Source: Oscheius sp. JU75 | Taxonomy: Eukaryota; Nematoda; Chromadorea; Rhabditida; Rhabditidae | NCBI GenBank assembly: GCA_037178855.1 | Contig: JASJZC010000001.1 | Coordinates: forward strand, 620,001-684,000 | Length of the DNA: 64,000 nt | Direction of reading: 5' to 3' | Part shown: positions 43,670-56,200 of the stretch, piece after piece | How the letters are laid out: every line of letters starts with the position of its first letter | How positions within the stretch are numbered: the first letter of the stretch is position 1 | Position numbers and translations under genes: made by a program | Notes under the pieces: generated by a model | What the model saw: the letters and a program-made list of their open reading frames with translations, nothing else | Told to the model about the DNA's origin: nothing | The model's database searches: none

Positions 43670-45156
43670 ATGTCGCAGTTCCATTCCAAGCACGGTCGCT
43701 CCTTGGACATTAGCCATGGTATTGTTCGTAGTTTTGTTTACATCCATTTTTAGATGCCAAAAGCGCCCGAAAGGCCTGGAGGATCGGCTCGAATTGGGCC
43801 TACTCTGTACGAGATGTCAAGCCGAACGAGGTCGTCTGTCTGAGAATCAGTGAACTCGCACCCAAGCCATCGAAGAAATCTTTTATTGTGGCCTTCACGG
43901 ACGAGGATCCTCAGGAAATGCCGACGAGACCGAAGACTAGCTGGCATCTGTGCAATGGGAAGATGTCACTGGCACCGCAGGAATGTAGGGAAGGAGCAAT
44001 GATACTGTTGATGTACGATGTCGAACAGAGACTGGTCTTTTTGGGAGTCGAGGGACAGCTGAGGGTGAGTAGGGTAGTTCTGACGGATCTCTGTCTCTCT
44101 GTCCCTCTGTCTTTCTGTCTCTCTACACTCCTCTTATGAATATCTGGCCAACTTTACAAAGTTCTAGGCAGTTTCTTCCCTCTACGGACTGGCAAAAGAT
44201 CCTCGTTGGTTAGCTGTCCGGATAGACGGCCTCGTACAAGAAGTCCAGATGAATGAGAGCCCAGGGAATCAATGGGATTCTTTTGTTTTGGAGGCTACTA
44301 GAATTTCCACCGTGTTCAAAAACGTCCGTATTTGTAACCGTGGCGCTCCGGGACTACCGAAGCCGCAGCTGGGATTCCAGATCAAAGCTGATCAGAGAGT
44401 CAGCTACAGTAATGGTGGGTCTCTGTCTCTTTGTCGCTATCACTACCTTCTTTTCAGAAAAAGCTAGCGCCACAATCCAAGGCTCCATGACCGAAGGAGT
44501 CAGCCTGTACTGTAACAGACAAATCCTCCTAGGAGAGCTGGTCTCCATCAAGTTCAATAGAGTCTGCTTCGGAACCACTATCGAGATATACGCAACTTCG
44601 GGAGAGACAAACCAGGGTGATCATAGAGGGTGAGAGACAGGGATTTCTTGGAGAAAGAGTATGGTTTCAGACATGACCAGCCGATCAAAATCCAGCTGAC
44701 ACACGACGAGACAGTGAGACTGATGGCCAATGAGACTGGAATGCTAGTGCAAGGAGCTCGGAAATTTGTGCAGGTACTGTCAATGTCACTGTCACCCTCT
44801 CTTTTCAGAGTTCCGCCCGCTTCTACCCAATCTCTCCCCTCTGGCTCCGAATTGTCATCCGCTCTCCAGCCACCCACATCTCTGCTGAGTTCGAAGATCC
44901 TCACAAACTCTCCAACCGAAATTCTCTCATCGGAGAGGAATTGGTAGTCAGGAACAGGGCCTATTCTACCATGGACAGAGAAAATTCTCTCCTCTGCAAA
45001 ATCTGCTATACGAAAAACATGGACACGGCTCTGCAGCCGTGTCATCATGTTAGCATGTGCAACGAGTGTACCCGAGAGGTTATGGAGAGAGTCAACTGGA
45101 AGTGTACTGTCTGCGGAGAGAAGGTGACTGGTGTCTTTCAGATTAATGTTATGTAA
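43670..45156 (+). CDS. NEURL: Neuralized-type E3 ubiquitin ligase (two NHR repeats and RING finger)
   Basis: Six exons: 43670-43718, 43754-44064, 44168-44414, 44458-44629, 44671-44773 and 44809-45156, total 1230 bases, 409 residues. NHR repeat 1 starts FHSKHGRSLDISHDAKSARK; the second carries IQGSMTEGVSLYCNRQILLG and FGTTIEIY. The C-terminal RING (residues about 353-409) is CKICYTKNMDTALQPCHHVS with later CNEC and CTVCGE, the C3HC4 layout of Neuralized. The family ubiquitinates Notch ligands to drive their endocytosis. The TAA stop is part of TAAATAAAG, so the stop overlaps the poly(A) signal. Intron 4 is 41 bp. Confidence 0.9.
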
Positions 45157-45227
45157 ATAAAGAAGGATTTTATTCGTCTGTGTTTTGGCAAGGATAGTCC
45201 AGAATATACAGTCACATCAGTACTTTT

Positions 45228-45497
45228 CTACTGATTATTGGTCAGTTTCCCTCCAGAAGCCGGTCCAGAAGAAGAGGCGGCTCCCTTGTTGCTTCCCCAT
45301 CCGTAGAAGGCCGGGTAGGCAGCAGCGTATCCGGAATAGACGTAGGGAGAATAGACCGAGGGGTAGGCAGCTGCGTAAGCTGGAGCAGCAGCCAAGTATT
45401 GGGCCGAGGTGGTCGAAGAGGCGATGAGGAGGAAGAGGACACTGAATTTGGGATGATTGAAAGAGGAGAGAGGGGGAACTTACATCTTGGCGAACAT
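45228..45497 (-). CDS. Small secreted tyrosine/alanine-rich protein, copy b
   Basis: It has the same two-exon structure and nearly the same sequence as copy a (29656-29925), including signal peptide, YGWGSNKGAASSS and the LTNNQ end. Its flanks (45185-45690) match 29600-30110 almost base for base, so one segment of about 500 bp was copied. It converges on the Neuralized gene with 71 bp between stops. Confidence 0.8.
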
Positions 45498-45499
45498 GA

Positions 45500-46640
45500 T
45501 GAGTTTGATGGGGATTGAAAGGAGTTCTGGGCTCTTTATAGTCCAGACTGTTTGCCTTGAAAACTGGTACACTGACATGTACCCAGAGGCGTCAAAGAGC
45601 AGCGCCGACGGCAATGTTTGCTTTTGATGCAAAAGAAAAGAGTTGGGGTCGGAATGAACTTGAAAGATGAAAGCTGAAAAATAGAGAGAGACAGAGACTT
45701 CTATCTTCTTCGTGTATTTCCCTTGTCCCCACGTCACCGTTCGCTTATCAGCTTGTTGGAACATCAACCAGATGATAAGAGCTATGCGAACCAGCCCCTG
45801 TAAATGAGTCACACGAAAGATGACCTATACTCCACGAACTTTTCCGCGAGAGATAAGGGTCCCTTTAGCTATAGGCCCGCCCCCATGGTAGTTCCCACAC
45901 TGACTCAGACCACCTTTCTGGTCACTCCCTTCCATTCTTTCCACCCAATTTCTGACTGTACTCTTAAAGTCCCTTATCAGTTAAAAAAGGCCTGGTTGTT
46001 CGAACTTATGGAGCCAGAAGAGCTTCCGGAAGTAGTCAGTCTTTACTTTACATGTTTTTCTTAGGCAGTCAACGGGCTGTAGCCACAGTAAGCTTTGCAA
46101 TATGTTTGAAAGAGTATCGTTGGTTAAATATTACTGTAATTTCATCCCATTAAGTTTCGATTAAGATTAAACACACAGCAATTTTGCACTTTGCGCGCCT
46201 TGCTGTTTTTCTCCCAGTAAGCTTATTAAGTTGGGCTATGCTTTACGAATATTTAGAAAAAAAGTGTCTCTTTCACTTTTTAGAACATTGCTTAAATAAG
46301 ATTTTATGCTTTGGACACTAAATTTAAGTTCTGAAGTGGTTTCAAATCCGGCCTTCTAAGTGTAGCTAGTGTTTAGCGGGATAGTGTTACACGTCTTTTA
46401 AAGATTTCCATAATTGTTTTAGTGTTAAATTTCAGTCACACTGTTTATGCGTGTGGATGGAAATGAAGAAAACAGCACAGTTAGACCGTCCGTACTGTCG
46501 CAGCGCCACCGTTCTCCCTATCCAAACTCTCTCTCCCCCCCAAATGTCTCTTCTCACAATTCATTTGTTGACAAGGATTTGAGAGTCTAGAAGTCCATTT
46601 ACAATAGTCTCAAGGAGCATGACTTTGCTCAGAAAAGTAC
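45500..46640. other. Promoter of secreted copy b, then gene-poor sequence
   Basis: TCTTTATAGTCCAGACTGTT near 45534-45553 is the minus-strand TATA region of copy b. From 45810 to 46640 I see only short frames. A minus-strand frame starting at 45812 (MTHLQGLVRIALIIWLMFQQ) might be a small secreted product, but I have no second line of evidence. Confidence 0.45.
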
Positions 46641-46641
46641 A

Positions 46642-47945
46642 ATGACCATCAATGATACAGAGCCAGTAGATTCGATTGGGTTCTTCGGCAACAATGTGGC
46701 GGATAAGGTTCTACGGTAAAATTTAAACCAATAAGTTTGGTGTTCATGCTTTATGAGGCGCCACACTGTCTAGCCTTAGTTTCTACACACCCTATGACTC
46801 TCGTCTTTGTCTTTCTCTCTTGCTTGCTCAGCTTCTAATCTAGACCACACAATCTTTGCTAAGCACAGTGGTTACAATTCCTAATCTTGAGTCATTCTCT
46901 CACCCCCTCACTTATGAATCATCCGAACCGGAAAGGCTAGTTGTTTTTCGGGAACAGCTCAAATCTTATCAGCTGGCGCTGATATTTGTGAGTCACATGA
47001 GACACTACCCTTCTGCGGTTTGGATAGAGGGGCCTGCTCAGCCATTTTTCCTTATCAGGGGCACAATTTTCTAGAACCAGTTGGTTTTGAAATGAGTTAT
47101 GAAATGACTAGAAATTACGAGCTGGTCTTTTGAAGGAGCAGGAGAATTCTTATCCGTCTCTCTAACTCTTTGTTTCACTGTCTCTATCTGGCTTTGTCTC
47201 TCTCTCTCTCTCTTTGTCTATGCCAATTTCAGATGCTGGTACGAGACCAGCGAGCAACCTTCCGTCACGATGAGTTCCTAGCTCTTCTGGCTCACCAATC
47301 CCGGATCCGCTTTTCCGCCTACGAACATGCCCCTCTGGACGAGCGACGTGACCGATTTCGGGAAGCGATACAGGCCGGCCATCTTCCACTGGTAGGTTCC
47401 ATTCACTGTCGCCTGAGGAAAAACCGTGACCTGTAGAGATCGTATCTCACCACAGAGGACGCGCGCAGCCATTGTAGATTATGTTCTTGTCCCGATCGGG
47501 ACGAGAGATAGATGCGGCTGGCTGACACGAGCGATGATACCTCCTCGGACACAGATTTGCGACCGGGATAATGAAGGATTTGCAGACATTTACCGAGACT
47601 GGCATCAATGTGAGGATAGAAATTGCGACGTCTACTATCTCCAACACTTCGACGAGCATGGAGTTTGAATCAGCCGCATTCATCTTCAGTGGTTGTTGGG
47701 TCAGATTAAAAGGTTCTTTGGATACTTTGGAACTGGAAGGAAATGCCAGGCTGGAGCATTATGAGCCACCAGGTGTGTTAGAGAGTCAGAAGAAAAGAGA
47801 GACAGAGACACAGACAGACAAGGGAAAAGAGAGGCAGAAGCCATTGAAACTGACTCATCATCATCTTTCAGACGCAGCAGCCGATGTCTCTCCCTTGACC
47901 AGTGAGCAGCTTCGCACCCTCAGTAGTCTAGGTCTACCAGTATAG
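46642..47945 (+). CDS. Unrecognised gene, exon structure incomplete
   Basis: Likely exons are 46642-46707 (MTINDTEPVDSIGFFGNNVA), 47233-47391 (RATFRHDEFLALLAHQSRIR, then YEHAPLDERRDRF) and one starting at 47456 (AAIVDYVLVPIGTRDRCGWL). From 47570 a second frame (FTETGINVRIEIATSTISNT, then ALEGNARLEHYEPP-like) joins across GGTGTG..TTTCAG to DAAADVSPLTSEQ and stops at 47943. The two frames at 47456-47668 are both open and I could not decide between them. No known domain is visible. Confidence 0.45.
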
Positions 47946-48294
47946 TATCACATTCTGTCAATACGTCTCTCTCGGGTCCTTCTCCGATCTCAAACCTCCA
48001 GCAAAAGACATATCGATTAGAATAAAGAGATTCCTCATCAATCAAGAGTGCTCACCCAGGCGTTTTACACCCTTTCAATCCGCCTGGATGTTTCAATATT
48101 TTGATGGGCGTACAGCGCATGTTGCAGAGGACGAGGCGGTCGACTCAAAGGACAGAGCAGGTGTCGCAATTGAGGCTGAGGCAGTGAGGGAAAAAGTGCA
48201 CTTCCAGATGTACCGGAACAGATGTTAATGTGCCAAGGTGCTATACAAGTTCCTAGACTATTGTTTTATCCACTCTACCGTCTCTGCCCGTCGT

Positions 48295-48700
48295 CTAATT
48301 GAGCACGATAATGTCGTCGTGGTTGGCAGGGGCAGCAGCGAGCCAGGGTGGCAGAAGAGCAGTCATCGAGAAGTCTCCACACGATCGGATTCTTCTGACA
48401 GTCCTCGCAGCAGTCATGGGCTCGTCCTCGTCATAGATAAAGCGCTCAACTCCAAGCCAGTCCTCGATCCATTCTTGAGGGAGAAAGGCGGCACTGAGGA
48501 TAATCTCCCAGAGGAAGATGGGCAGCAGAAGCTGGACGAGGAGCAGCCAGGGATGGGGGTCGGTGGTCGTGCTGAAAAGGAGAGTATGGAATAGGGTAAA
48601 CAGAGACAGGGACAAAGACAGAGACTTACTGGTAGATGAAGCCGAACAGTAGACTATTGAAGACGGCAGCTACCAGAGCCAACTGTTCTAGTCGTCCCAT
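48295..48700 (-). CDS. Small two-pass membrane protein, unrecognised
   Basis: Exons 48630-48700 and 48295-48571 encode 115 residues. The first hydrophobic segment is LALVAAVFNSLLFGFIY, the second PWLLLVQLLLPIFLWEIILS. After the spans the chain is acidic (YDEDEPM) and ends ANHDDIIVLN. Both splice sites are standard, and an ATG with no upstream frame marks the start. It is head-to-head with secreted copy c, 273 bp apart. Confidence 0.6.
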
Positions 48701-48973
48701 TCTGATGGCAACTACTGTCTATTTCCAGATTCTTTATTGCCCCTATTCTTTTTAGGAAACAATTAACGTGCAGCTTTTCCAAGGGACTCCGTGGACCCAC
48801 TTCGCACCAAGTTCACAGTGATCACTGCGTGAACAGTGCAAACAGAGCCCTCTGGCAAGTTCCCGTCTGTTGCCATTGGGTCTCTGAGAAAAAATGTGCC
48901 ATACCAGTTCTCCAAGCAAACAGTCTGGACTATAAAGAGCCCAGAACTCCTTTCAATCTCCATCAAACTCATC

Positions 48974-49242
48974 ATGTTCGCCAAGATGTAAGTTCCCCTC
49001 TCTCCTCTTTCAATCATCCCAAACTCAGTGTCCTCTTCCTCCTCATCGCCTCCTCGACCACCTCGGCCCAATACTTGGCTGCTGCTCCAGCTTATGCTGC
49101 TGTCTATCCCTCGATCTATTCTCCCTACGTCTATTCCGGATACGCTGCTGCCTACCCAGCCTTCTACGGATGGGGAAGCAACAAGGGAGCCGCCTCTTCT
49201 TCTGGTCCGGCTCCTGGAGGAAAACTGACCAATAATCAGTAG
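48974..49242 (+). CDS. Small secreted tyrosine/alanine-rich protein, copy c
   Basis: Exons 48974-48987 and 49029-49242 encode 75 residues with the same signal peptide and tail as copies a and b. Differences are few (for example AAVYPSIYSPY against AAAYPSVYSPY). The TATA box is GGACTATAAAGAGCCCAG near 48927-48944. The 3' flank matches copy a further (ACAAATGAACCTTTGACTC) than copy b does. Confidence 0.8.
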
Positions 49243-49567
49243 AAAAGTACTGATGTGACTGTATATTCTGGACTATCCTTGCCAAGACAGAAACAAATGA
49301 ACCTTTGACTCTTTACCTTTTCTTGCGGACAGAGAATGAAAGGTGTCCTTGTTATGCTCTTATAGAAATCCAAACTTTTATCTGCTTTGGCTATTTCTTC
49401 TAAATTGTTTCCATAGATCAGGATGAGATCGGGAGACAGAGACAGACCACGAGGAGCTCATTTGTATTCAGCGAGAGCTCTAGAATAGTCTTGAAATTTC
49501 CGTGCAAAATACCAGTGAGATCAGGGCCAATAAATACTCTGCCTTTCAGGCCAATCTCCATATCGAA

Positions 49568-50244
49568 ATGAAGTTTCTTCTTCTTTTCGCTCTTCTGGTC
49601 CATCGTATGCTTTCTGTTCTCAAGTGAATTTGAAAAGTTCCAGTAACCTCTGCTTTGGAGTTTGTCGAGGCCTGTGACAGTCTATGTACTTCTGCTGATC
49701 TTGGAATCGCTGAGCTCAATAAAATGCTGCCAGAGAAACGCCTACATGATATTCCACCGTTGCTACGATTCTCTTCATCATACGGAAGCTGTATGCGTTA
49801 CTTGTTTGATCCAAACAATTCGACTCCTGTTCCCTACAAAAAGGTCGTCCTTGGAAAACCTTATATTACTTGATCCTCACAATCATTCCCAACGGACCTA
49901 TTCGTCGGATCGACTTTCGGAACGGAGATGACATCGCTTTCCGCTTCGAAATCAACTTCAACTATCTCATGATCAAGAGGAATTCTTACATCAATGGCGC
50001 ATAGGAGGGGATGAATTGAACGGACTTTTTCCGTTCGAGCAGAGCGTATCCTTTGAGATCCGTCTGTATAACAATGGCTGGGACATTATGGTATGTATGC
50101 TCGATAACCGTAATCAAATTGATCTTTTAGTTCGAAGTGGATCGAGTGCAACTTGGAGATTCCAATCACCATGTTGCTGACCACAGAACAGACTATAAGT
50201 CTCTTGAAGTTCACGGAGACTTGGAGTTGAAGGAACGGTGGTAG
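49568..50244 (+). pseudogene. Secreted galectin, two frame breaks
   Basis: Exon 1 (49568-49604) gives a signal peptide MKFLLLFALLVHLTSALEF across a 39-bp intron (49605-49643). The galectin fold follows: NNSTPVPYKK, then in another frame PNGPIRRIDFRNGDDIAFRF, MIKRNSYING, then in a third frame GGDELNGLFPFEQ, a 40-bp intron (50091-50130) and FEVDRVQLGD. Frame breaks fall near 49860 and 50000 (NGA then TAG). The carbohydrate-site pattern RNS..NG..E..FPF is recognisable. Galectins usually lack a signal peptide, so the leader is unusual. AATAAA lies at 50251. It is a pseudogene, or an assembly region with two indels. Confidence 0.65.
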
Positions 50245-53200
50245 ACTTATGAATAAAAAGGATAATTGCACTGTAATTGGAGACAAAGATTTCTACGACT
50301 CAATATACTGACCATCCCCCATTTGATAGTCAATCATATGCAGGCAGTCGCCGGAACAGTTTATTTGTGTGACCAGGCCACACGATCACTTGCAATTTCA
50401 ATGAGCATCTGCCCCCTGCGGCGCGCACTCCCGAACCTCTCTACAGCTGGCAGCAGTTCCTGGGATTTCGGGAGAGAGACAGAGACACAGTCGCTCCATT
50501 CAGTTATGCGCATATTGTGTGTGTCAATATGAATCTCGCAGCACGCGCCTCTCTCTCCCGAATGTGTCGAATACTGTTTGCCAAGTTGTCCAGTCAAAGG
50601 GACGCCGACCTCCGGACTGTCAGAGAGTGAGAGAGTCTCACTGATCCGCTAACAGGTCACCCAGTAATTGCTTTCGGTTTGCCTCATTTCATCCGGACAC
50701 AAATGACCGCCTGTGCCTGTCTCTCTGATTGAGCCGACTCAAAAAGAGGAACGGTTTGGCACTATCGGTCTTATTTGTCTCGGGTTTCCGAATTGGGGAC
50801 AGTTCTTGACTGACCGCTCTCATTGGCTCTGATGACTGCTATCACGCAGACGCTAGCATTCTGTATCTCTTTCAGGCACTGTCTCTGTGACTCTTGTTTC
50901 TAACCCTCCGTTCTCAGCCAGACCCTCATATCTACTGGAATTGTACTGACAATTGACTGTCTACTCTCTTCATAGTTTGGAGAAGTGGTCGGTAGTCTCT
51001 GGCGCAGAGAGAGTCTTCCGAACACTTTTGAAACTACCATGGTCTCCACTCCCACGACTGAACTATACTGTCTCTCTCACTTTTTTTCCAGACCACCTGT
51101 GCCAATGACTAACCCCTCTCGCAACCACACTCCTGTTTTTAGGGCCTTTTTCCTAGTGAGACATCTGGGAACTACAGTACTCTAGTTTGAATCTTGGCGC
51201 CAATCCAGCTGCCCCTCCCCGAGTTCCCTCTAGGGAATTTGTACACAGACAGATGTTCTCTTCCTGTCACTATCTCTCTGTCACCGTGCTAATTTCAAAG
51301 CCCCTGTGCCCTTGAACAAGGGGCGAAGAGCATAAAATCCTTTCCTAAAGATTCTATCTCAGCCTTAGCCTGAATCAGGAAGTGCCAAGTGGGGGCTGAG
51401 CCTTAATGGTCAGAATCTCGAGTGACCACCGCGCGCAATTCTGGCGGTCCCTGTTTGCAAACCTCCCTCCACTCTTATGACGCAATTTAGAATCATTGGC
51501 GACTGTTTGAACAGATGAACAGGGATTGTATGAATGGATAGTTACAACAGGCTGTATTGATAGTAGAGCATTGTTTACTGAGCATTTGTTTCTCTGTCTC
51601 TGTCTGGAACTAACAAGATCAATCAGTCCCCCACATCTGATCACTTTTTCAGCTCTTACCAAACCTGTCTCCTCCCCTAAACCCACATACAGTTCGGCGT
51701 TCTCCCTCATTCAGCGTTCCCGTTCATTACGCGCCCTCCCACCTTGTCATCATGCCAACCGCAAAAAATTTCAATCGCGCATATGAAGTGTGTCGGGGGA
51801 CGGTCAATCGAGGCGTGAAACAGCCCCGCCATCACAAGCATTGGTCCCGTAACCCGACACCTTTAACACATTAGGGGTGGGCCATCTCGGGCCCGGGGAG
51901 AGAGACCATTTGGATAGCTTTGAACTACAGCTTCTCCAATTTCCAGGAGACCCGATTTGGGCCTACGATTTTGTGTCTTTTTCTATCTCTATGTCTCTCT
52001 GTCTCTCTCAAATGATGCGCAAGATTGTTTTGCCCCTGGGGACCGATCACAGACTGTCATTTCCCACGCAGCTGAGTCTCCAGCATAAGGAAACGCGCGC
52101 ACACCACCATCGAGACAATTGGATTCTTCGAGGACTTTTTCGGGTCACTTGGCTTTTGGGCGGGGGATGAAATTGATCACATCAAACTTGATGACCATTA
52201 GGCGCTAGATGAGAAGGGGAATGAAAACAGCTTGATCCATAAACATGGCACTCTGTCTCTTTGTCTCCTTGGTTCTGTGTCTGTCTATCCCCCGGTTACT
52301 GTCAATTCAAATCGATAAGACCCTTTTCATTACCAGTCCTTCTGCGGCCCCTCCATTCCCAATCGCTTGGACTGTTCTTATTCTCCAGCTGTGATCCAAT
52401 TACACAGCCCAAAAAAGACAGTCAGAGAAAACAGTTGAATTCAATTAACGAACACAGAGCCGCTGCCGACCTCCGGCTTCTCTTCAATGTCGTCCATCGG
52501 CTCACAGCCAAGGCTGTTGACATAAAAAGCGCGTAGAGTGACCACGAAATGCTAATTACTGGAGAGAGACGGATTCGAATGTCACACCGGGGGCAGAATG
52601 TGCCATACGGAAGGATGTGATGGACAGAGGTGGGCAATTTTAGTAGCAGGAGGAGAGGATGGAAAGGTCGTAATTAACGACAGGGTCCTTTTCTGTTGAG
52701 TGTCATGTCAATGAGTCAAGGCAATGAAAGAAGACCGCCTTCTCCTTGTCCGGAACAATGGCATGTTTCTTTCTATTTCCTTTCCTCTCACAGCTTTCCG
52801 GAACTGTTCAGTCTCAGTCCCGTACTCGTCTCTGACTCTCTCGATTAGTGTGTTTCTCACGCACGGATCTGATTCATATTGCTTGAGGTCTTACTCTTAC
52901 GAGCTTTACTGTAATACAGAAAAGAGACTGAGAGATAGAAAAACTGGGAGACAGAGACCTACCTACCAAGTCTTTCCTTTTTCACGCATCTGCCAGGTGT
53001 TCCCCCTCCACCTGTCCCCCCAGGCCCCCTGTCTCGCGCATTCTTACCACATTGTTTGCTCAATGCCCTCCAAATTAGTCCTAAACAGTTCCCTCTCTCT
53101 CCACGTTCATTAGATCCAATTGACATGCGAGATTTCCTCCCACCACAAGGTTTTGAGGACTTTCCGGTCAAACAAAGACCGAAATCCTGATCGGTAATTA

Positions 53201-56200
53201 TGGGATTCCGGAGAGAATCGAGCCCTGATTGCTCTAAGCCTTACGATCCTCGTCCGGTGGGCATAACAAGGTGACCACAACAATCCAAAGGCAGGGATAG
53301 AGAGTTCGTGTCATGGAGCCATTCTAAGCCGCCAGCCTTTCTCTCTGTCTTCGTGTTAGTGTGATCGTTTGCTCGCCTTCTTATAAGTCGAAGGGCTAAC
53401 ATAAGGGTGGAGAAGAGACGGATCAATGTCCATTTCACGATTTTCTGTCTTCAAGTAACTCTACCCTTCAAGATGAGCATTACTAGGTCATAAACCCGAG
53501 TTCATAGCCGGACACTGGGGACAAATAACCTTGGATTCTAGAGACCAAACTACCACTTTCACTGTCACTGTAACTCTCACTCTCTCTCTCTCTCTATTAC
53601 TTTTCAGATCCAGACCTCAGAGTCAGATCATTACCATGATTCTCGGGCCAGTAATTCTTCTTTGTGCAACTTCTAACCCACATCTGGCGGTCCCCAAGGG
53701 GGAATTGTCTCCTCGGGCGTGAAAGGACTCTCACTCTTCCTTGACTCTCTCAAGAGTAGAGATACTTGATCGAGTAATCTCTGTCTCTGTCTCTCTCTTT
53801 ACCTCAACATCCAAAAAACGCATCCCGTGGAAACAACACTTGGTCTCTATCCTATAGTGAGTGATTCGATTAGCGACCACACTAACAGACTTACGAGACA
53901 CGGCTAACGAGAGAGACCGGCATCCTTAACTTGGTATCCTGATCATTCTCGACCCGGCCTCGATATAAAGAGACTAGGAAGTCATCCGTTTCCCCCAAGA
54001 TAATTTTTGGGTAATTGAGCTTGAGAACGCTACTTCCGGCACCTGTTAGAGGTAATTAGCTTAGGGTGGCTGGCAGAGACCATTTTCTTTTCATCCTAAT
54101 CCTCTCTGTACTCTGCCGACTGTCTCTTTGCCTTATTATCTCTAAAACTCTCTCTCTTTCTGTCTCTCCCTCTTTGTCTTACTTTCTTTCTGCTCTCTGT
54201 CTCTCGGTCTCTCTCTGTCTTTCTGACTTTATGTCCCAGTTCAGTGTCCTCACTCCCGACCTTCATTCTCACCTCTTACCCCCACTAACTAGCACCTTTA
54301 CGACAGTCTCGCGCAGGCTGCGTGAATAACTATGTGCCAACCGTAAGCGACAGTCGGTCTCTGTCTCCGTCAAAAGAGATAACCAGCCCTTGGCGCGATT
54401 GACTTATCTCACAGGAGAGACAGAGGTGGGAAGGCCACCTCTTCTTCTCTCTGATGGGACGAGTTGCATTAGTCTCTCCCACCCCCCCAAATCAAAAATT
54501 TCGTGCCTTCAAATGTTATGGTTTGAGGTCATTCGGGTTGTTGCTATAATCTTCGTCAACAAATCTCTCGCCTGGTGTGCTTTCAATCCGCGGATCTTCT
54601 TACTTATGCGCAGCTTTCACACACCCAGGGCTGGCGGGACTGGTAGTCAAGTTACCAGGCATGACTTTTGAAACTTTAACTCTTTAGCTCTGCGTTTACG
54701 CAAGGATTCTGGTATTTTAACTCACTTGGGATCATGGTTTCTGGGAACATAGGTCGTCTCCTTTAACCTATTGTTGAAATACAATGGACCGAACGCAGCC
54801 CTTTGTTCTTGAAAATTGGGAGATATTCGCGTCTTTGCGTCTCGTCTGGATTTCAAAAATTTTATTAATGTCATTTAACCCTCTGTAATATTTAAAAATG
54901 CCTGATGTCTGCCAAACTGTTAATCTCTCAATACTGACGTTAACATTAAGTTTAATACTGATGCAATTTTTTATGAAAACAAAATTTTCAAACTGTAATT
55001 TAAGAGTTTTAACTGCTGGAATCTTTAAAATGTTTATCCATCAACTTGTCAGTGTCTCAATGTTAACATTAAGGAATCTCTACTGTTAATACCATCGTTA
55101 AGCCTTGTTCCAGAAAATCCCGAGTGATTCCTTTTTTGTTGACTAACAAAGTTTTAATCTATCGTCTTTTTCCATTTGTTAAAAGGTCCATAAGGGTCGC
55201 CCGAAGTAAATTTTTACAGTAACCCAAAGCTCTTTTTCTTTCATGTTAAATTGCTTGACATTAAATTTAAATTTATGTGTCTTCCTATGCTAAAATAATT
55301 TAAATGTTAACGTTGAGCTCTTTTGTGTCACTGTTCCTTAGCTTTGATCTGTGATCCGTTTCCCAGCACATTTTATTTACTCTCCTCTTTTTAATTATAC
55401 CCCCCAACCCGTACCCACTAAATTTTTCCATGTCTTCCCCATCCACCCTGTGGCATTAGCCATTCAATCATTTCGAGGAGTGTCTTTCAAATTCTCCCCC
55501 CTCGCTCCGTCTCTTCCAACTAATTATGATTTATTGCGCCACTTGTCCCATCGCGACTTATGTCTCTTTGTTCACACCTCTGGAGGCTGTATAGATTTTC
55601 ATCGGGAGAGAGAAGACACCTGTGATATTCTGTCTCAAAATGATCTCTCCTCGTGGAGAGTGTGTAAAACGAGGACACATGTTTCCACTTCAGCTGGATC
55701 AGTTTACTGGGAGGTCTCTTTGGGGTACTTTCTCTAAGGTGGGCCTCTTTTTAAGTTTTGTCGGCTCTCCCAATTCACAGCCTCTTGTTGCGGTAGGTGC
55801 TAGGGAATGAAGGGGATTAGGATGATCCTTCGCATTGGCATTGCGGGTGGTCCTTTAAAGTAACTAGTCTCTTCTTCTTTGATCACAACTTTTTAGAGTT
55901 CAAATGTAAGCGTAAACTTTAACAATGGAAATGTTTTGACATTTTTCATACCTCAACTCGGTCGCCCCCTTACATCTAGACGGCACGCTGAGATGTACTT
56001 CTCCGGTGGCTACACTCGGTAGCCAAAATTGGAAAAAAATATTTCGAATCCTGCTGTTCGTGCTAATAATTCTATCTATCTAACCTATCGCGTTATTACC
56101 GTGTAAGGTTTTTTCAATTTTTTTTTGAAACCTTTTTTTAGAAAAAGGTAACAATAAAATATACTTGAAAAAAATTTCGAGGCGTAAAAACTCAAGATCC

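Noticed and set aside
46856-47074. 72-codon plus-strand frame near the unresolved 46.6-kb gene
   Set aside because: It lies in what would be an intron, has no motif and has no phase-closing neighbours.
48030-48236. Possible exon between 47.9 and 48.3 kb
   Set aside because: Neither strand has an open stretch with splice signals that joins a neighbour.
51877-52170. 97-codon frame in the gene-free region
   Set aside because: It has no splice partners, no motif, and a CT-repeat core.
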